Below are positions 17,675-26,191 of a stretch of DNA of 64,000 nt, piece after piece. Source of the stretch: Oricola cellulosilytica (GTDB lineage Bacteria > Pseudomonadota > Alphaproteobacteria > Rhizobiales > Rhizobiaceae); NCBI RefSeq assembly GCF_019966575.1, contig NZ_JAINFK010000007.1, forward strand, positions 124,001-188,000, read 5' to 3'. Under the pieces are notes generated by a model, which saw nothing but the letters and a program-made list of their open reading frames with translations, made no database searches and was not told the origin of the DNA. How positions within the stretch are numbered: position 1 is the stretch's first letter; every line of letters starts with the position of its first letter. The translations under genes and the position numbers were made by a program.

Positions 17675-18376
17675 TCAGTTACGTAGGGTCATTCGCTCGC
17701 GGCTGACCTCGAACGAAGACAAAGTGTCGAGAAAATTCATCCCAAGAAGATTGGTCTCGAGCGCGTTGTCACCAACTACGAGCACGACCATATTTCGCCG
17801 TTCGATATCGCCGATCGCGATATCGACTCCGTTCAAGCGCGCTGCCATGGCCATTCCGTTTGCGGTCGCCACGGGAATGTTGAAATCGAGCTCGGCGGGA
17901 TCGAAGCCTGCAAGACGGGCATTGTCTTGGGTCAGAACCACAGTGGAAGCGCCGGTGTCGACAATGAACGACTGGCGCGAGCCGTTCACTCGTCCGACAG
18001 TTTCAAAGTGGCGGCCGCGGCGGTTGAGGATGACTGATAATTCGCCCTCGGCGCTTTGCGAGGAAAGCGGCTGCCCGGGAAGTAATCCCGCAGTCACGCG
18101 GCTGGCGCTCTCCTGTAGTTCAAAACGATATTCATAGCCAGTCACGAAGACGATCAGCAGGACGAGCCATACGCCGGCCTGGCGCGCCAACGTGCCAAAC
18201 CGTTGTCCGGATGCAAAAAGGCCGGCAGCAAGAACTATGCCGAGAAGGCCGAGATAGATGGTGCTCGCGAACTGTTCGTCAGTGATGGGCCCGATCATGC
18301 CGGTGTTTCCATCGAACAGGAGAATCAGCAGACCTGCCCCGAGAATTCCGAATACGATGAGCGCTAGTCCGTTCAT
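17675..18376 (-). CDS. Membrane-anchored retropepsin-like aspartic protease (TIGR02281 type)
   Basis: 233 residues. Three hydrophobic segments occupy the first ~80 residues. The C-terminal ~120 residues form a single retropepsin-like domain with the active-site motif D140-T-G-A-S in FIVDTGASTVVL, plus the later LLGMNFL segment that pairs with it. One catalytic Asp per chain means it would work as a dimer, outside the membrane by the predicted topology. Substrates are unknown. It lies 6 bases after the DUF1289 gene on the same strand and is probably cotranscribed with cobS and DUF1289. Confidence 0.88.
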   Translation of the reverse strand: MNGLALIVFGILGAGLLILLFDGNTGMIGPITDEQFASTIYLGLLGIVLAAGLFASGQRFGTLARQAGVWLVLLIVFVTGYEYRFELQESASRVTAGLLPGQPLSSQSAEGELSVILNRRGRHFETVGRVNGSRQSFIVDTGASTVVLTQDNARLAGFDPAELDFNIPVATANGMAMAARLNGVDIAIGDIERRNMVVLVVGDNALETNLLGMNFLDTLSSFEVSRERMTLRN

Positions 18377-18382
18377 GGCTTG

Positions 18383-18628
18383 CTACGTTTTGCTCGGCGA
18401 TGTTTTGGCGATTTTTTGCGCCACTCGCCGGCGACGGGTTTCGCGGCGCGGCCTTCGCTCGACGGTCTCAAGCCTTTCTGGCAATTTTTCCATGATCCGT
18501 TCGCGCTCCTCGGCGGAGTAGAGCGTCCAGGCGCCAATTTCGTCGCTCGTACGCCCGCATCCAAAACAATACCCTGAATTCCGGTCGATCGAGCACACGA
18601 GGGTGCAGGGCGATTCGATCATGTTCAT
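18383..18628 (-). CDS. DUF1289 domain-containing small protein
   Basis: 81 residues. The N-terminus has the DUF1289 pattern ESPCTLVCSIDRNSGYCFGCGRT, four Cys that suggest a small metal-binding fold, then a W-x-x-Y/S-x-E-E-R segment (AWTLYSAEERERIM). The C-terminus is strongly basic (RRPRRETRRRR). ATG 18628 is chosen because AGGA lies 5 bases upstream; a GTG one codon earlier is possible. It sits between cobS and the protease gene in one apparent operon. Function is not established for the family. Confidence 0.88.
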   Translation of the reverse strand: MNMIESPCTLVCSIDRNSGYCFGCGRTSDEIGAWTLYSAEERERIMEKLPERLETVERRPRRETRRRRVAQKIAKTSPSKT

Positions 18629-18645
18629 CACGATCCTTTCATTCC

Positions 18646-19452
18646 TCAGGTGGGGATTGTGATGCGCGAAGCAAGCCCGGCGAGAGAAGCGATCTCAACG
18701 AGTTGCTGGCAAGCGCCGAGCGTATCCCCGGTTTGTCCCCCGATCATCTGACGGCAAAGATACTCGAACCCCCGGAAAACTGCGAATGCAAGCACCAAGG
18801 CGGTCGCCATGGCTAAAAAGCCGTTCGCAGTCGTCGCAAGGATAGCAAAGATCGAGAGGCCGACGATGCCGGCGCGACGGACCGCATCCGTGCTGGGGGT
18901 TTCCAGACTGCCCGCCAATCCATCCGGCCGTGCTGACGGCAGGTTTGCCCAAAACCAAACGATCGCGGCGCGGGAACCGGCCGCGACGGCGATCATGGTG
19001 AGGGACGCGGCGACTGCGCCGCGGTATTCCAAGATGGAGCCGACAGCTCCGACGCGCAGCAGGAGGCCACCGGTAAGGGCGAGGGCGCCGAAAGCACCAA
19101 TGCGCGAATCCTTCATGATCTCCAGCCGGCGCTGCGTCGTTGACCCGCCGCCGAACCCATCGGCGACGTCTGCCAACCCATCTTCGTGAAACGCACCAGA
19201 TACGGCCACCAAGGTGAGCACTGCGAAACTAGCCGAAAGATAGGGCGGCAAGCCGATCAGCGAGAGCGCCATAAGGAGAAACGCCGGCAGTAACGCGATG
19301 GCAATGCCGGCCAAGGGAAACGCAGCCGAATCTTGATGCATCGAATGCGGTTCTTCACCTTCGAGAAAGTAGCGTTGGGGCACCGGCAAGCGGCTGAGAA
19401 AGGAAATCGAGCGCATTGTCTGCCCGAAAAGGACTTTAAAGGCGTTGTTCAT
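18646..19452 (-). CDS. cobS: Adenosylcobinamide-GDP ribazoletransferase CobS (CobV)
   Basis: 268-residue membrane enzyme that joins adenosylcobinamide-GDP to alpha-ribazole, the last assembly step of cobalamin. It shows the family features FLSRLPVP near the N-terminus, the acidic motif HEDGLADVADGFGGG that binds metal, and KDSRIGAFGALAL; the rest is mostly hydrophobic with several membrane spans. GQTGDTLGACQQLVEI is the conserved C-terminal GDxxGA motif. ATG 19452 is preferred over an ORF start at 19494. It is divergent from cobT; the 117-base gap shows no cobalamin riboswitch that I can recognise. Confidence 0.95.
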   Translation of the reverse strand: MNNAFKVLFGQTMRSISFLSRLPVPQRYFLEGEEPHSMHQDSAAFPLAGIAIALLPAFLLMALSLIGLPPYLSASFAVLTLVAVSGAFHEDGLADVADGFGGGSTTQRRLEIMKDSRIGAFGALALTGGLLLRVGAVGSILEYRGAVAASLTMIAVAAGSRAAIVWFWANLPSARPDGLAGSLETPSTDAVRRAGIVGLSIFAILATTANGFLAMATALVLAFAVFRGFEYLCRQMIGGQTGDTLGACQQLVEIASLAGLASRITIPT

Positions 19453-19569
19453 ATCGGCCTTGGACAGAAAAAGTGGTTGTGAGCGCGTGTGCAAGGCTCG
19501 TCTTCGGCTTTGGACGTGTATAGGGCAGGGGTCAGCAAGAGGCCATAGCGTTCAGGAACGGAGCATAGA

Positions 19570-20586
19570 GTGACGAGCGGTCTTCCCTTTGACGATTTTC
19601 GTAACCTGCTGAGGGACTTGCCGGGTCCCGACGAAGACGCAGTCGCGGCCGTTCGGGCGCGCGATATCCAGTTGACCAAGCCCCCCGGCGCCTTGGGGCG
19701 TCTTGAGAGCATCGCCGAATGGCTCGCTGCATGGACTGGACGGCCGCCAGCTGTAACGCGCCCGCTGGTCGCCGTTTTTGCCGGGAACCACGGCGTGGTG
19801 CAACACGGCGTTGCGCCTTTTCCAGCGAGCGTCACCGCGCAGATGGTCGAGAATTTCGCTGCTGGGGGCGCTGCAATCAACCAGATATGCGTGGCGCACG
19901 ATCTCGGATTGAAGGTTTTCGATCTCGCCTTGGAATATCCGACTGGCGATATCACGCAGGATTCGGCAATGGACGAGAAGACCTGCGCTGCAACGATGGC
20001 GTTTGGGATGGAGGCAATCGCCGGCGGGACCGATCTTCTTTGTCTCGGTGAGATGGGAATTGGCAATACGACGGTCGCCGCGGCTATCTTCCATGCTCTT
20101 TTCGGCGGTGAACCCGCCGACTGGGTGGGACCGGGTACGGGTTCGGCCGGCCCGGTGCTGGAGCGGAAGATCGAAGCCGTCGGTCAGGCGGTTCAATTTC
20201 ATCGTGATCATATCGGCGATCCACTGGAAGTTCTGCGCCGGCTGGGAGGGCGAGAGATTGCCGCCGTAGCTGGCGCCATTCTTGCGGCTCGGATGGAGCG
20301 AATTCCGGTGATTATCGACGGGTTCGTCGTAACGGCGGCTGCCGCGGTGCTGCATGTCGCCAATCCATCGGCGCTGGACCATTGTCTGGTGGGCCACGTA
20401 TCCGCCGAGCCTGCGCACGCGCGGGCGCTAAATGAACTCGGCAAGGAGCCGCTTTTGTCGCTGGGCATGCGACTCGGCGAGGGAACGGGGGCCGCTCTCG
20501 CTGCCGGCATCGTCAAGGCGGCCGCGCTTTGCCATCGCGGCATGGCGACCTTCGAACAGGCGGGCGTAAGCGAAAAAGAAAGCTGA
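19570..20586 (+). CDS. cobT: Nicotinate-nucleotide--dimethylbenzimidazole phosphoribosyltransferase CobT (CobU)
   Basis: 338-residue cytosolic enzyme making alpha-ribazole phosphate from nicotinate mononucleotide and dimethylbenzimidazole. GNHGVVQHGVAPFPASVT holds the conserved His and substrate loop. MGIGNTTVAAAI and DGFVVTAAAAV are also family motifs, and the C-terminal LRLGEGTGAALA ends with the Glu-containing loop (GEGTGA) near the catalytic Glu. The start is GTG 19570 with GGAG upstream. Its product feeds CobS, encoded on the opposite strand. Confidence 0.95.
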   Translation: MTSGLPFDDFRNLLRDLPGPDEDAVAAVRARDIQLTKPPGALGRLESIAEWLAAWTGRPPAVTRPLVAVFAGNHGVVQHGVAPFPASVTAQMVENFAAGGAAINQICVAHDLGLKVFDLALEYPTGDITQDSAMDEKTCAATMAFGMEAIAGGTDLLCLGEMGIGNTTVAAAIFHALFGGEPADWVGPGTGSAGPVLERKIEAVGQAVQFHRDHIGDPLEVLRRLGGREIAAVAGAILAARMERIPVIIDGFVVTAAAAVLHVANPSALDHCLVGHVSAEPAHARALNELGKEPLLSLGMRLGEGTGAALAAGIVKAAALCHRGMATFEQAGVSEKES

Positions 20587-20600
20587 ACGGCGCGGGCCGC

Positions 20601-22157
20601 TCAAGAGGCCGCAACGACCGAAGAGTCACTCTTGACCGGCTTTGCCATCCTTGGCTGGCGTACGGGCTCGGCCGGAAGTTCATCCATCACGCGCGCGGCC
20701 GGGAAGATCACAATTGCTTCCGTTCCCTCGCGCAGCTTGGATTTAAGCGTGAAGGTTCCTTCGTGCATGGCCATAAGGGCCTGAACAATTGGAAGGCCCA
20801 AACCCGTCCCCTGTTCGGCGTTCTTGATCGCGATTGCACCCTGTCCGAACGCTGAGAGAACAATGGGAATTTCCTCCTCGGAGATGCCCGGACCGTTGTC
20901 TCGGACGGAGACATACTGCCCGCCTGACGAAGTCCATCCGGACTTCACGAGGATCGAGCCGCCCGCCGGCGTGAATTTCACGGCATTCGAAAGGATGTTC
21001 AGTGCCACTTGGCGGAGGGACCGCTCGTCGGCGAAAAGGCGGGGCATTTCCTCTTCGAAGACATGTTCGATTCCGATGCGCTTCTGGTCGGCTTTCATTT
21101 GCACAAGACCAATACAATCGTCGATCACCCGGACCAGATGCAAAGGCTCTTCCTGGAGTTCCTGTTTTCCCGCTTCGATCCGGCTCAGATCCAGGATCTC
21201 ATTTATAAGCTTGAGAAGATGCGTACCCGATTGATTGATGTCGTGGGCATAGGAGCGGTAGCTCTCGTTCTCGATTGGCCCGAGAACCTCGTTCGCCATG
21301 ACTTCGGAAAACCCGAGGATGGCATTGAGGGGCGTGCGCAGTTCGTGGCTCATCGAAGCCAGAAAACGTGATTTCGCGAGATTGGAATCTTCGGCGCGCC
21401 TTCGCGCCTCTTCAGAGATGGATCGTGCCATCTCGAGTTCGGCAATCAGCGAGTTGTTTTCGTTTCTGAAACTGAGCGAGGAGAGGCTCGCTCGTTGCAG
21501 CCGCACTGCAATGAATGCGAAAAAGAGCATGGCCAGAAGGAGCGCAGCGGCCGCAGCGGCTGAGCGTCCTGAGACAAGCGCTTCTTGCGAGATTGCGAAA
21601 ACCAATACCGGGACGGAAAATTCCGCAAACACGGCTCCCCGCAGGTTGTGACTGATTGTCACCGTCGCAGCCATGGCGATGACGAGGGCCATCGCCTTAA
21701 AAAACAGGAGGTCGATCTCGTTGCAGCTGGCACAGTCGGTATAGGCGAACCACCCCCAGCCAAGTCCCAAAGCGAAATGGATGCCGCGAAACATATTTGC
21801 CCAGCGTTTCGGAGTCCGTTTTCTCACTGAAATGGAAAGGTATTTACGTGCTGCGAAACTCATGGCGACATAAACAAATGCCATCATGGCGGCCCAAAGG
21901 AAAATTGTAGCGCCGATCCCGACCGGCAGCGCGGCGGTCGCGATCATCGTCGTCAGGGCGAGCGTGGCAATCGTGCTCGCCTTGACCGCTCGGGCATTTA
22001 TGGCCAGAAGTTCGCCGTCGAAGTCAGAGTCTGAAATGCCTTGTTCGGCAAGCCGGTCGCGGGTGCGCCGTACGGCCTTTCGAACATCACTGTTGCGATA
22101 AGACTTGCGCCGATCAACGATCGTCTTGTCGGGCGCGTTCGACGGTAAATGACTCAT
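20601..22157 (-). CDS. Membrane sensor histidine kinase (PdhS/DivJ-like HisKA-HATPase)
   Basis: 518 residues. About six hydrophobic segments occupy residues ~55-220. Then a HisKA domain with SMSHELRTPLNAILGFSEVM, whose phosphorylated His is about residue 271, and a HATPase domain with ALNILSNAVKFTPAGG (N box), VRDNGPGI (G1) and GTGLGLPIV (G2). The HisKA text with GPIENESYRSYAHDINQSGTHLL resembles alphaproteobacterial PleC/DivJ/PdhS kinases that act on DivK. No response regulator gene lies nearby. No PAS or known sensory domain is visible, so the signal is unknown. It ends 14 bases from the convergent cobT. Confidence 0.92.
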   Translation of the reverse strand: MSHLPSNAPDKTIVDRRKSYRNSDVRKAVRRTRDRLAEQGISDSDFDGELLAINARAVKASTIATLALTTMIATAALPVGIGATIFLWAAMMAFVYVAMSFAARKYLSISVRKRTPKRWANMFRGIHFALGLGWGWFAYTDCASCNEIDLLFFKAMALVIAMAATVTISHNLRGAVFAEFSVPVLVFAISQEALVSGRSAAAAAALLLAMLFFAFIAVRLQRASLSSLSFRNENNSLIAELEMARSISEEARRRAEDSNLAKSRFLASMSHELRTPLNAILGFSEVMANEVLGPIENESYRSYAHDINQSGTHLLKLINEILDLSRIEAGKQELQEEPLHLVRVIDDCIGLVQMKADQKRIGIEHVFEEEMPRLFADERSLRQVALNILSNAVKFTPAGGSILVKSGWTSSGGQYVSVRDNGPGISEEEIPIVLSAFGQGAIAIKNAEQGTGLGLPIVQALMAMHEGTFTLKSKLREGTEAIVIFPAARVMDELPAEPVRQPRMAKPVKSDSSVVAAS

Positions 22158-22384
22158 GATTCCAACAGCTTACACAACGAACGGCCGACGCAGACTGAAC
22201 GAATTGGTGAACAAACAGTATTGCCGGAACGTTAAGAACTCCCTTCCAGACGATGACTGAGGCCCAAGGGCGCGTCCTGAAATAGTCGCTGACGGCGGTA
22301 GACATCGGTCTTAGCGATGTGGTCATTCGCATTTGGGGCTGCGGAGAATGTTTGCGCGGCGTACAGGAAAAGAGAGCGCATCTG

Positions 22385-23020
22385 ATGACGACCCGCAAAT
22401 TTGCAGACATTAAGCTTTATGATGGTGGGCGTGCGCCCAATCCGCGACGGGTACGGATGTTCCTGGCGGAAAAGGATATCGAGGTCGAGATCGTGCCTGT
22501 CGACATGGGGGCTCTCGGCCACAAAGAAGAAGCAGTGACCACCCGCAACCCGATGCGCAGGCTTCCTGTGATCGAACTGGGTGACGGGCGGGTGCTGAGC
22601 GAATCAATGGCGATCTGCCGGTACTTCGAGTCGCTGTCCCCCGAGCCCCCGTTGCTCGGAACGGATCCTTTCGACCAGGCGTTTGTCGAAATGTGGCAGC
22701 GGCGCATCGAACTCCATCTTCTCTTTCCGGTTGCGCAGGCTTTCCGCCATATTCATCCGGCCATGAAGGAATGGGAAGTTCCGCAGGTCGGCGAGTGGGG
22801 TGAAGCCAACAAGCCGAAGGCGCTCGACTTCATGAGCTTTCTTGACGGAGAACTCGCTGACCGGCCCTTTGCGGCCGGCAATGCTTTCACCGTCGCCGAT
22901 ATCACGGCAGTCATCGCCATGGATTTCTGCAAGCCGGCGCGGATCGAGATTCCCGGAAAGCTTGAAAACCTCCACCGCTGGTATGCCGCGATTCGCGAGC
23001 GGCCAAGCTATTCCGCATGA
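22385..23020 (+). CDS. Glutathione S-transferase family protein
   Basis: 211 residues with the usual two domains: a thioredoxin-like N-terminus (IKLYDGGRAPNPRRVRMFLAE, then NPMRRLPVIELGDGRVLSESMAICRYFE) and a helical C-terminus with AVADITA-like FTVADITAVIAMDF. The RLPV cis-Pro and ES residues for glutathione binding are present. ATG 22385 is chosen because the first strand begins shortly after. Its stop overlaps the start of the glycosylase gene (ATGA), an unusual pairing. The substrate is unknown. Confidence 0.92.
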   Translation: MTTRKFADIKLYDGGRAPNPRRVRMFLAEKDIEVEIVPVDMGALGHKEEAVTTRNPMRRLPVIELGDGRVLSESMAICRYFESLSPEPPLLGTDPFDQAFVEMWQRRIELHLLFPVAQAFRHIHPAMKEWEVPQVGEWGEANKPKALDFMSFLDGELADRPFAAGNAFTVADITAVIAMDFCKPARIEIPGKLENLHRWYAAIRERPSYSA

Positions 23021-23652
23021 ACGAGACGATCAGCCAGTTGTCGCGCAGTATCGGCGGATGTCGCATCTGCCGCGACACGCCGAGATACGGGGCGGCGCTG
23101 CCGCACGAACCCAACCCGGTTTGCGTTCCGTCGACCACGGCGAGGATTTGCATCAGCGGTCAGGCGCCGGGCACACGCGTGCACCAGTCGGGCAGACCGT
23201 TCACCGATCCCTCGGGAAACCGGCTTCGCGACTGGATGGGTATCGATGAGGACGTGTTCTACGATCCGGGTCGCGTGGCGATCGTGCCGATGGGCTTCTG
23301 TTTCCCCGGTCACGACAAGAAGGGCGGCGATCTTCCGCCGCGGCGCGAGTGCCGTGAGCACTGGCATGACGCCGTGTTTGCCGCCATGCCTCAACTCGAA
23401 CTGATCCTTGCCGTTGGACGCTACGCGCAGACCTATCACATGGGCGACCAGGTAAGGCCGACGCTCACCGAGACAGTCAACAATTGGCGCGCGGTGTTCG
23501 AGGCTGCAAAATCTGACGTCATGACTCGTCCGCGCATCTTGCCCCTGCCGCATCCCTCGTGGCGCAACAACACCTGGCTCAAGAGAAACCCGTGGTTCGA
23601 TACGGAGATTCTGCCAGTGTTGCGAGCGGAGGTCGCACGGCTCGCGGCGTAA
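23017..23652 (+). CDS. Uracil-DNA glycosylase family protein with Fe-S cluster cysteines
   Basis: 211 residues. It has the UDG-superfamily motif GQAPG (residues 48-52, motif I), the GRPFTDPSGNRLRDWM substrate segment, and HPS (in LPLPHPSWRNN) as the C-terminal loop motif. Four cysteines, C15 and C18 (CRIC) plus C95 and C112, match the C-x2-C/C-x14-17-C pattern that holds a [4Fe-4S] cluster in family 4 and 5 enzymes. Family 4/5 motif I usually has Glu or other residues, so base specificity is uncertain. It is likely a DNA-repair glycosylase, translationally coupled to a GST gene. Confidence 0.85.
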   Translation: MNETISQLSRSIGGCRICRDTPRYGAALPHEPNPVCVPSTTARICISGQAPGTRVHQSGRPFTDPSGNRLRDWMGIDEDVFYDPGRVAIVPMGFCFPGHDKKGGDLPPRRECREHWHDAVFAAMPQLELILAVGRYAQTYHMGDQVRPTLTETVNNWRAVFEAAKSDVMTRPRILPLPHPSWRNNTWLKRNPWFDTEILPVLRAEVARLAA

Positions 23653-23734
23653 TTTTTGCGCATTGCAGGAATTGTTTTTTACATGTTAGGTGATATTTGG
23701 AGGAAAACGAAAAAATTTTCCAAGAGGTTGCCAA

Positions 23735-24208
23735 ATGGACAAGCTCGATCGACGAATCCTGCGGCTGCTGCAGGAGGATTCCACTATCGCGGTCGCTGAC
23801 CTGGCAAAGAAGGTCGGACTTTCCACCACGCCCTGCTGGCGGCGCATCCAGAAGCTCGAGGAAGAGGGCGTTATCCGGAAGCGGGTGGCACTGCTCGACG
23901 CGGAAAAGATCAATGCCCGGGTCACCGTATTTGTTTCGATCCGCACCAATTCGCACTCGACGGAATGGTTGAGGCGGTTTTCCGAGGTCATTGTGGAGTT
24001 TCCGGAAGTAGCCGAGTTCTACCGAATGAGCGGCGACGTTGATTACTTGCTGCGGGTCGTCGTTCCTGACATCGCTGCATATGACGCCTTCTACAAGCGG
24101 CTAATCTCGAAGATCGAAATTCGCGATGTTTCGTCTGCTTTCGCCATGGAGCAGATCAAGTACACGACCGAGTTGCCCCTTGACTACATGGTGCTCGGCA
24201 AGGCCTGA
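23735..24208 (+). CDS. Lrp/AsnC family transcriptional regulator
   Basis: 157 residues. The N-terminal helix-turn-helix (LDRRILRLLQEDSTIAVADLAKKVGLSTTPCWRRIQKLEEEGVI) and C-terminal RAM effector domain (VTVFVSIRTNSHSTEWLRRF, AEFYRMSGDVDYLLRVVVPD) are complete. ATG 23735 begins the first helix. The conserved GDxDY motif that shapes the ligand pocket is present. It is a stand-alone gene; its target is unknown. Lrp proteins of this kind usually respond to amino acids and often regulate a neighbour. Confidence 0.93.
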   Translation: MDKLDRRILRLLQEDSTIAVADLAKKVGLSTTPCWRRIQKLEEEGVIRKRVALLDAEKINARVTVFVSIRTNSHSTEWLRRFSEVIVEFPEVAEFYRMSGDVDYLLRVVVPDIAAYDAFYKRLISKIEIRDVSSAFAMEQIKYTTELPLDYMVLGKA

Positions 24209-24304
24209 TCCTTCAGCCGGAGACCGTTCCAGTTTTGATGGCGATCAATTTGCCAGGCGCCTTCGGCTGCTATGTTTGCTCCGTCTCAAACAGGGAGAAG
24301 TTCA

Positions 24305-24760
24305 ATGACATTGAAATTTCTTGGAGCCGCCTTGGCTGGTGCGCTTTTTTGCGGCGCGGCGATCGCTGCCGAAGATGTGGAGACGAACGTCAGTACAAGT
24401 TCGTTTGAAGATGTCTCACAAGCTGTCGAGGACGCGATCGTCAATCGCGGCTACAAGATCGACTACCACGGCTTTATTGGCGACATGCTCAAGCGGACAG
24501 CCGAGGATGTGGGCGCGGAAAAGCAGATCTATACCGATGCGGAGTTTTTCACGTTTTGCTCTGCCGTGATTTCGCGCAAGGTGATGGAGGTCGAGCCTGA
24601 AGACATCGCCTACTGTCCCTACGTGGTTTTCGTTTACGAAAGAGCGGACGAGCCGGGGCAGGTGAAAGTCGGCTTTCGCCGTTTGCCCGAAGGCGGGCCG
24701 CGCGATGAGGTCAATGCGATGCTGAGCGAAATCGTCAAAGAGGGTGCCGAGGGGTTCTAG
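24305..24760 (+). CDS. Secreted DUF302 domain-containing protein
   Basis: 151 residues. A signal peptide of ~21 residues (MTLKFLGAALAGALFCGAAIA) precedes a DUF302-like domain with SSFEDVSQAVEDAIVNRGYKI at its start and PEDIAYCPYVVFVYER towards its end. Two Cys (in FCSAV and YCPY) could form a disulfide in the periplasm. ATG 24305 has GGGAG nine bases upstream. DUF302 proteins have no settled function; some bind haem or other small ligands. Confidence 0.82.
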   Translation: MTLKFLGAALAGALFCGAAIAAEDVETNVSTSSFEDVSQAVEDAIVNRGYKIDYHGFIGDMLKRTAEDVGAEKQIYTDAEFFTFCSAVISRKVMEVEPEDIAYCPYVVFVYERADEPGQVKVGFRRLPEGGPRDEVNAMLSEIVKEGAEGF

Positions 24761-24871
24761 CCTTTCCTTTCCATTTGGCATTTAGCGATATCGGGCGGTC
24801 AGGTCTGATTAAGAGAGTTTCTCGCCATCACCCGTGCGGACCGCTGCCGCCCTCCGGGCTTTCGAGGTGGT

Positions 24872-25762
24872 TCAGGGCTTTCGGTCTCCGTCGAATTTCT
24901 GCAGGCGCGCCAGCAGGGAGGAGGTGTCCCACCGGTTGCCACCCATCGATTGGACCTCCTTGTAGAACTGGTCGATAAGGGCTGTTGCAGGAACGGCCGC
25001 GCCGATATTGTCGGCTTCCGACAGGATGATTCCCAAGTCCTTGCGCATCCAGTCGACAGCGAAGCCGTGATCGTATTTGCCGTCAATCATGGTCTTGTGA
25101 CGGTTTTCCATTTGCCATGAGCCGGCCGCCCCCTTGGAAATGACGTCGATCACCTTTGCCATGTCCAAGCCCGCCTTGAGGCCAAAATTGATGCCTTCGG
25201 AAAGGCCCTGAACGAGGCCGGCAATGCAGATCTGATTGACCATCTTGGTCAATTGGCCTGCGCCGGTCGGGCCCATCAGGCCAACCATGCGCGCGAAGCT
25301 CTCGATCACCGGTTTGGCGCGCTCGAAGACTTTATCATCACCACCGCACATTACGGTGAGAACCCCGTTCACTGCGCCGGCCTCACCTCCTGAAACCGGC
25401 GCGTCTATGAAGCCGAAACCGCTATCATCAGCAGCTGCGCGCAATTCGCGTGCGACATCGGCCGAAGCCGTCGTGTTGTCGATGAAAATCGAGCCATCTT
25501 TCATTCCGGAAAAGGCGCCGTCTTCGCCAAGCGTAACCGACCTGAGGTCGTCGTCATTGCCGACGCAACAGAATACGAAATCGCAGTCTCGGGCAGCCTC
25601 CCTGGGAGTCGCCGCCATCGCTCCACCGAACTGATCGACCCATTTCTGTGCCTTGGCTTGGGTGCGGTTGTAGACAGTGACGTCGTGCCCGCCTTTTGCG
25701 GCCAAATGACCGGCCATATGATAGCCCATTACACCAAGGCCGATGAACGTTACTTTTGCCAT
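24872..25762 (-). CDS. NAD(P)-dependent beta-hydroxyacid dehydrogenase (3-hydroxyisobutyrate dehydrogenase family)
   Basis: 296 residues. It has the N-terminal Rossmann loop FIGLGVMGYHMAGHL, the substrate-binding motif DAPVSGGEAGA, the catalytic-Lys segment TKMVNQICIAGLVQG and the helical C-terminal domain (GAAGSWQMENR). ATG 25762 is chosen because the Rossmann strand follows directly. Family members oxidise 3-hydroxyisobutyrate, tartronate semialdehyde and related acids; this one, with FVFCCVGNDDD, could belong to the 3-hydroxyisobutyrate or glyoxylate reductase branch. No valine-pathway neighbours are present. Confidence 0.92.
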   Translation of the reverse strand: MAKVTFIGLGVMGYHMAGHLAAKGGHDVTVYNRTQAKAQKWVDQFGGAMAATPREAARDCDFVFCCVGNDDDLRSVTLGEDGAFSGMKDGSIFIDNTTASADVARELRAAADDSGFGFIDAPVSGGEAGAVNGVLTVMCGGDDKVFERAKPVIESFARMVGLMGPTGAGQLTKMVNQICIAGLVQGLSEGINFGLKAGLDMAKVIDVISKGAAGSWQMENRHKTMIDGKYDHGFAVDWMRKDLGIILSEADNIGAAVPATALIDQFYKEVQSMGGNRWDTSSLLARLQKFDGDRKP

Positions 25763-25862
25763 GCCTTCGATCCTCTCCAAGAACTGTCCTTTGACATAGA
25801 CGATCGCTGGAGAGGGTCAAAGACCGATCAGGCCGATTTACGAACTGCCCGGATGTGAACGC

Positions 25863-26105
25863 TCAAAAACTGAAAAATCGAGGTCTATGGCGTGGCAGGG
25901 CATGCCGTGGCGCCGAGGTCGCGATCTTGTAGCTCTTGCCCGCGCAGGTGAATGAGGTCGCTCTCATTTCGTTCGGTAATTTTCTGACGATTGGGCCCGA
26001 ACGCCGCGCCGACCACGCAAAGCCGCGGGATTTCACGCCGCTTTCATAAGCGCCGCGATCTGCAAGCACTGCAGTTTTCAGCGTGTCGGCAAAAATGTTC
26101 AGCAT
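25863..26105 (-). CDS. Small hypothetical protein (80 aa)
   Basis: I do not recognise this protein. The frame starting at ATG 26105 has a strong AGGAG site seven bases upstream, the main reason to accept it. The N-terminus MLNIFADTLKTAVLADRGAYES looks like a short helix, and the rest is basic (R and K about one in five), with a C-terminal RHALPRHRPRFFSF. It is divergent from a LysR gene and fills most of the 430-base gap between the hydroxyacid dehydrogenase and that regulator. It could equally be noncoding. Confidence 0.45.
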   Translation of the reverse strand: MLNIFADTLKTAVLADRGAYESGVKSRGFAWSARRSGPIVRKLPNEMRATSFTCAGKSYKIATSAPRHALPRHRPRFFSF

Positions 26106-26191
26106 CGTACCGCTCCTGGTCAGTTCTGGTGGTTCCCAATGTTGACCTTTGGCATCGGAAATGCCAGTCAGGAATAATTCAGATATGTTAG

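Noticed and set aside
19453-19569. Cobalamin riboswitch between cobS and cobT
   Set aside because: The gap is only 117 bases and I see no B12-box-like core or extended fold; short for a riboswitch plus expression platform.
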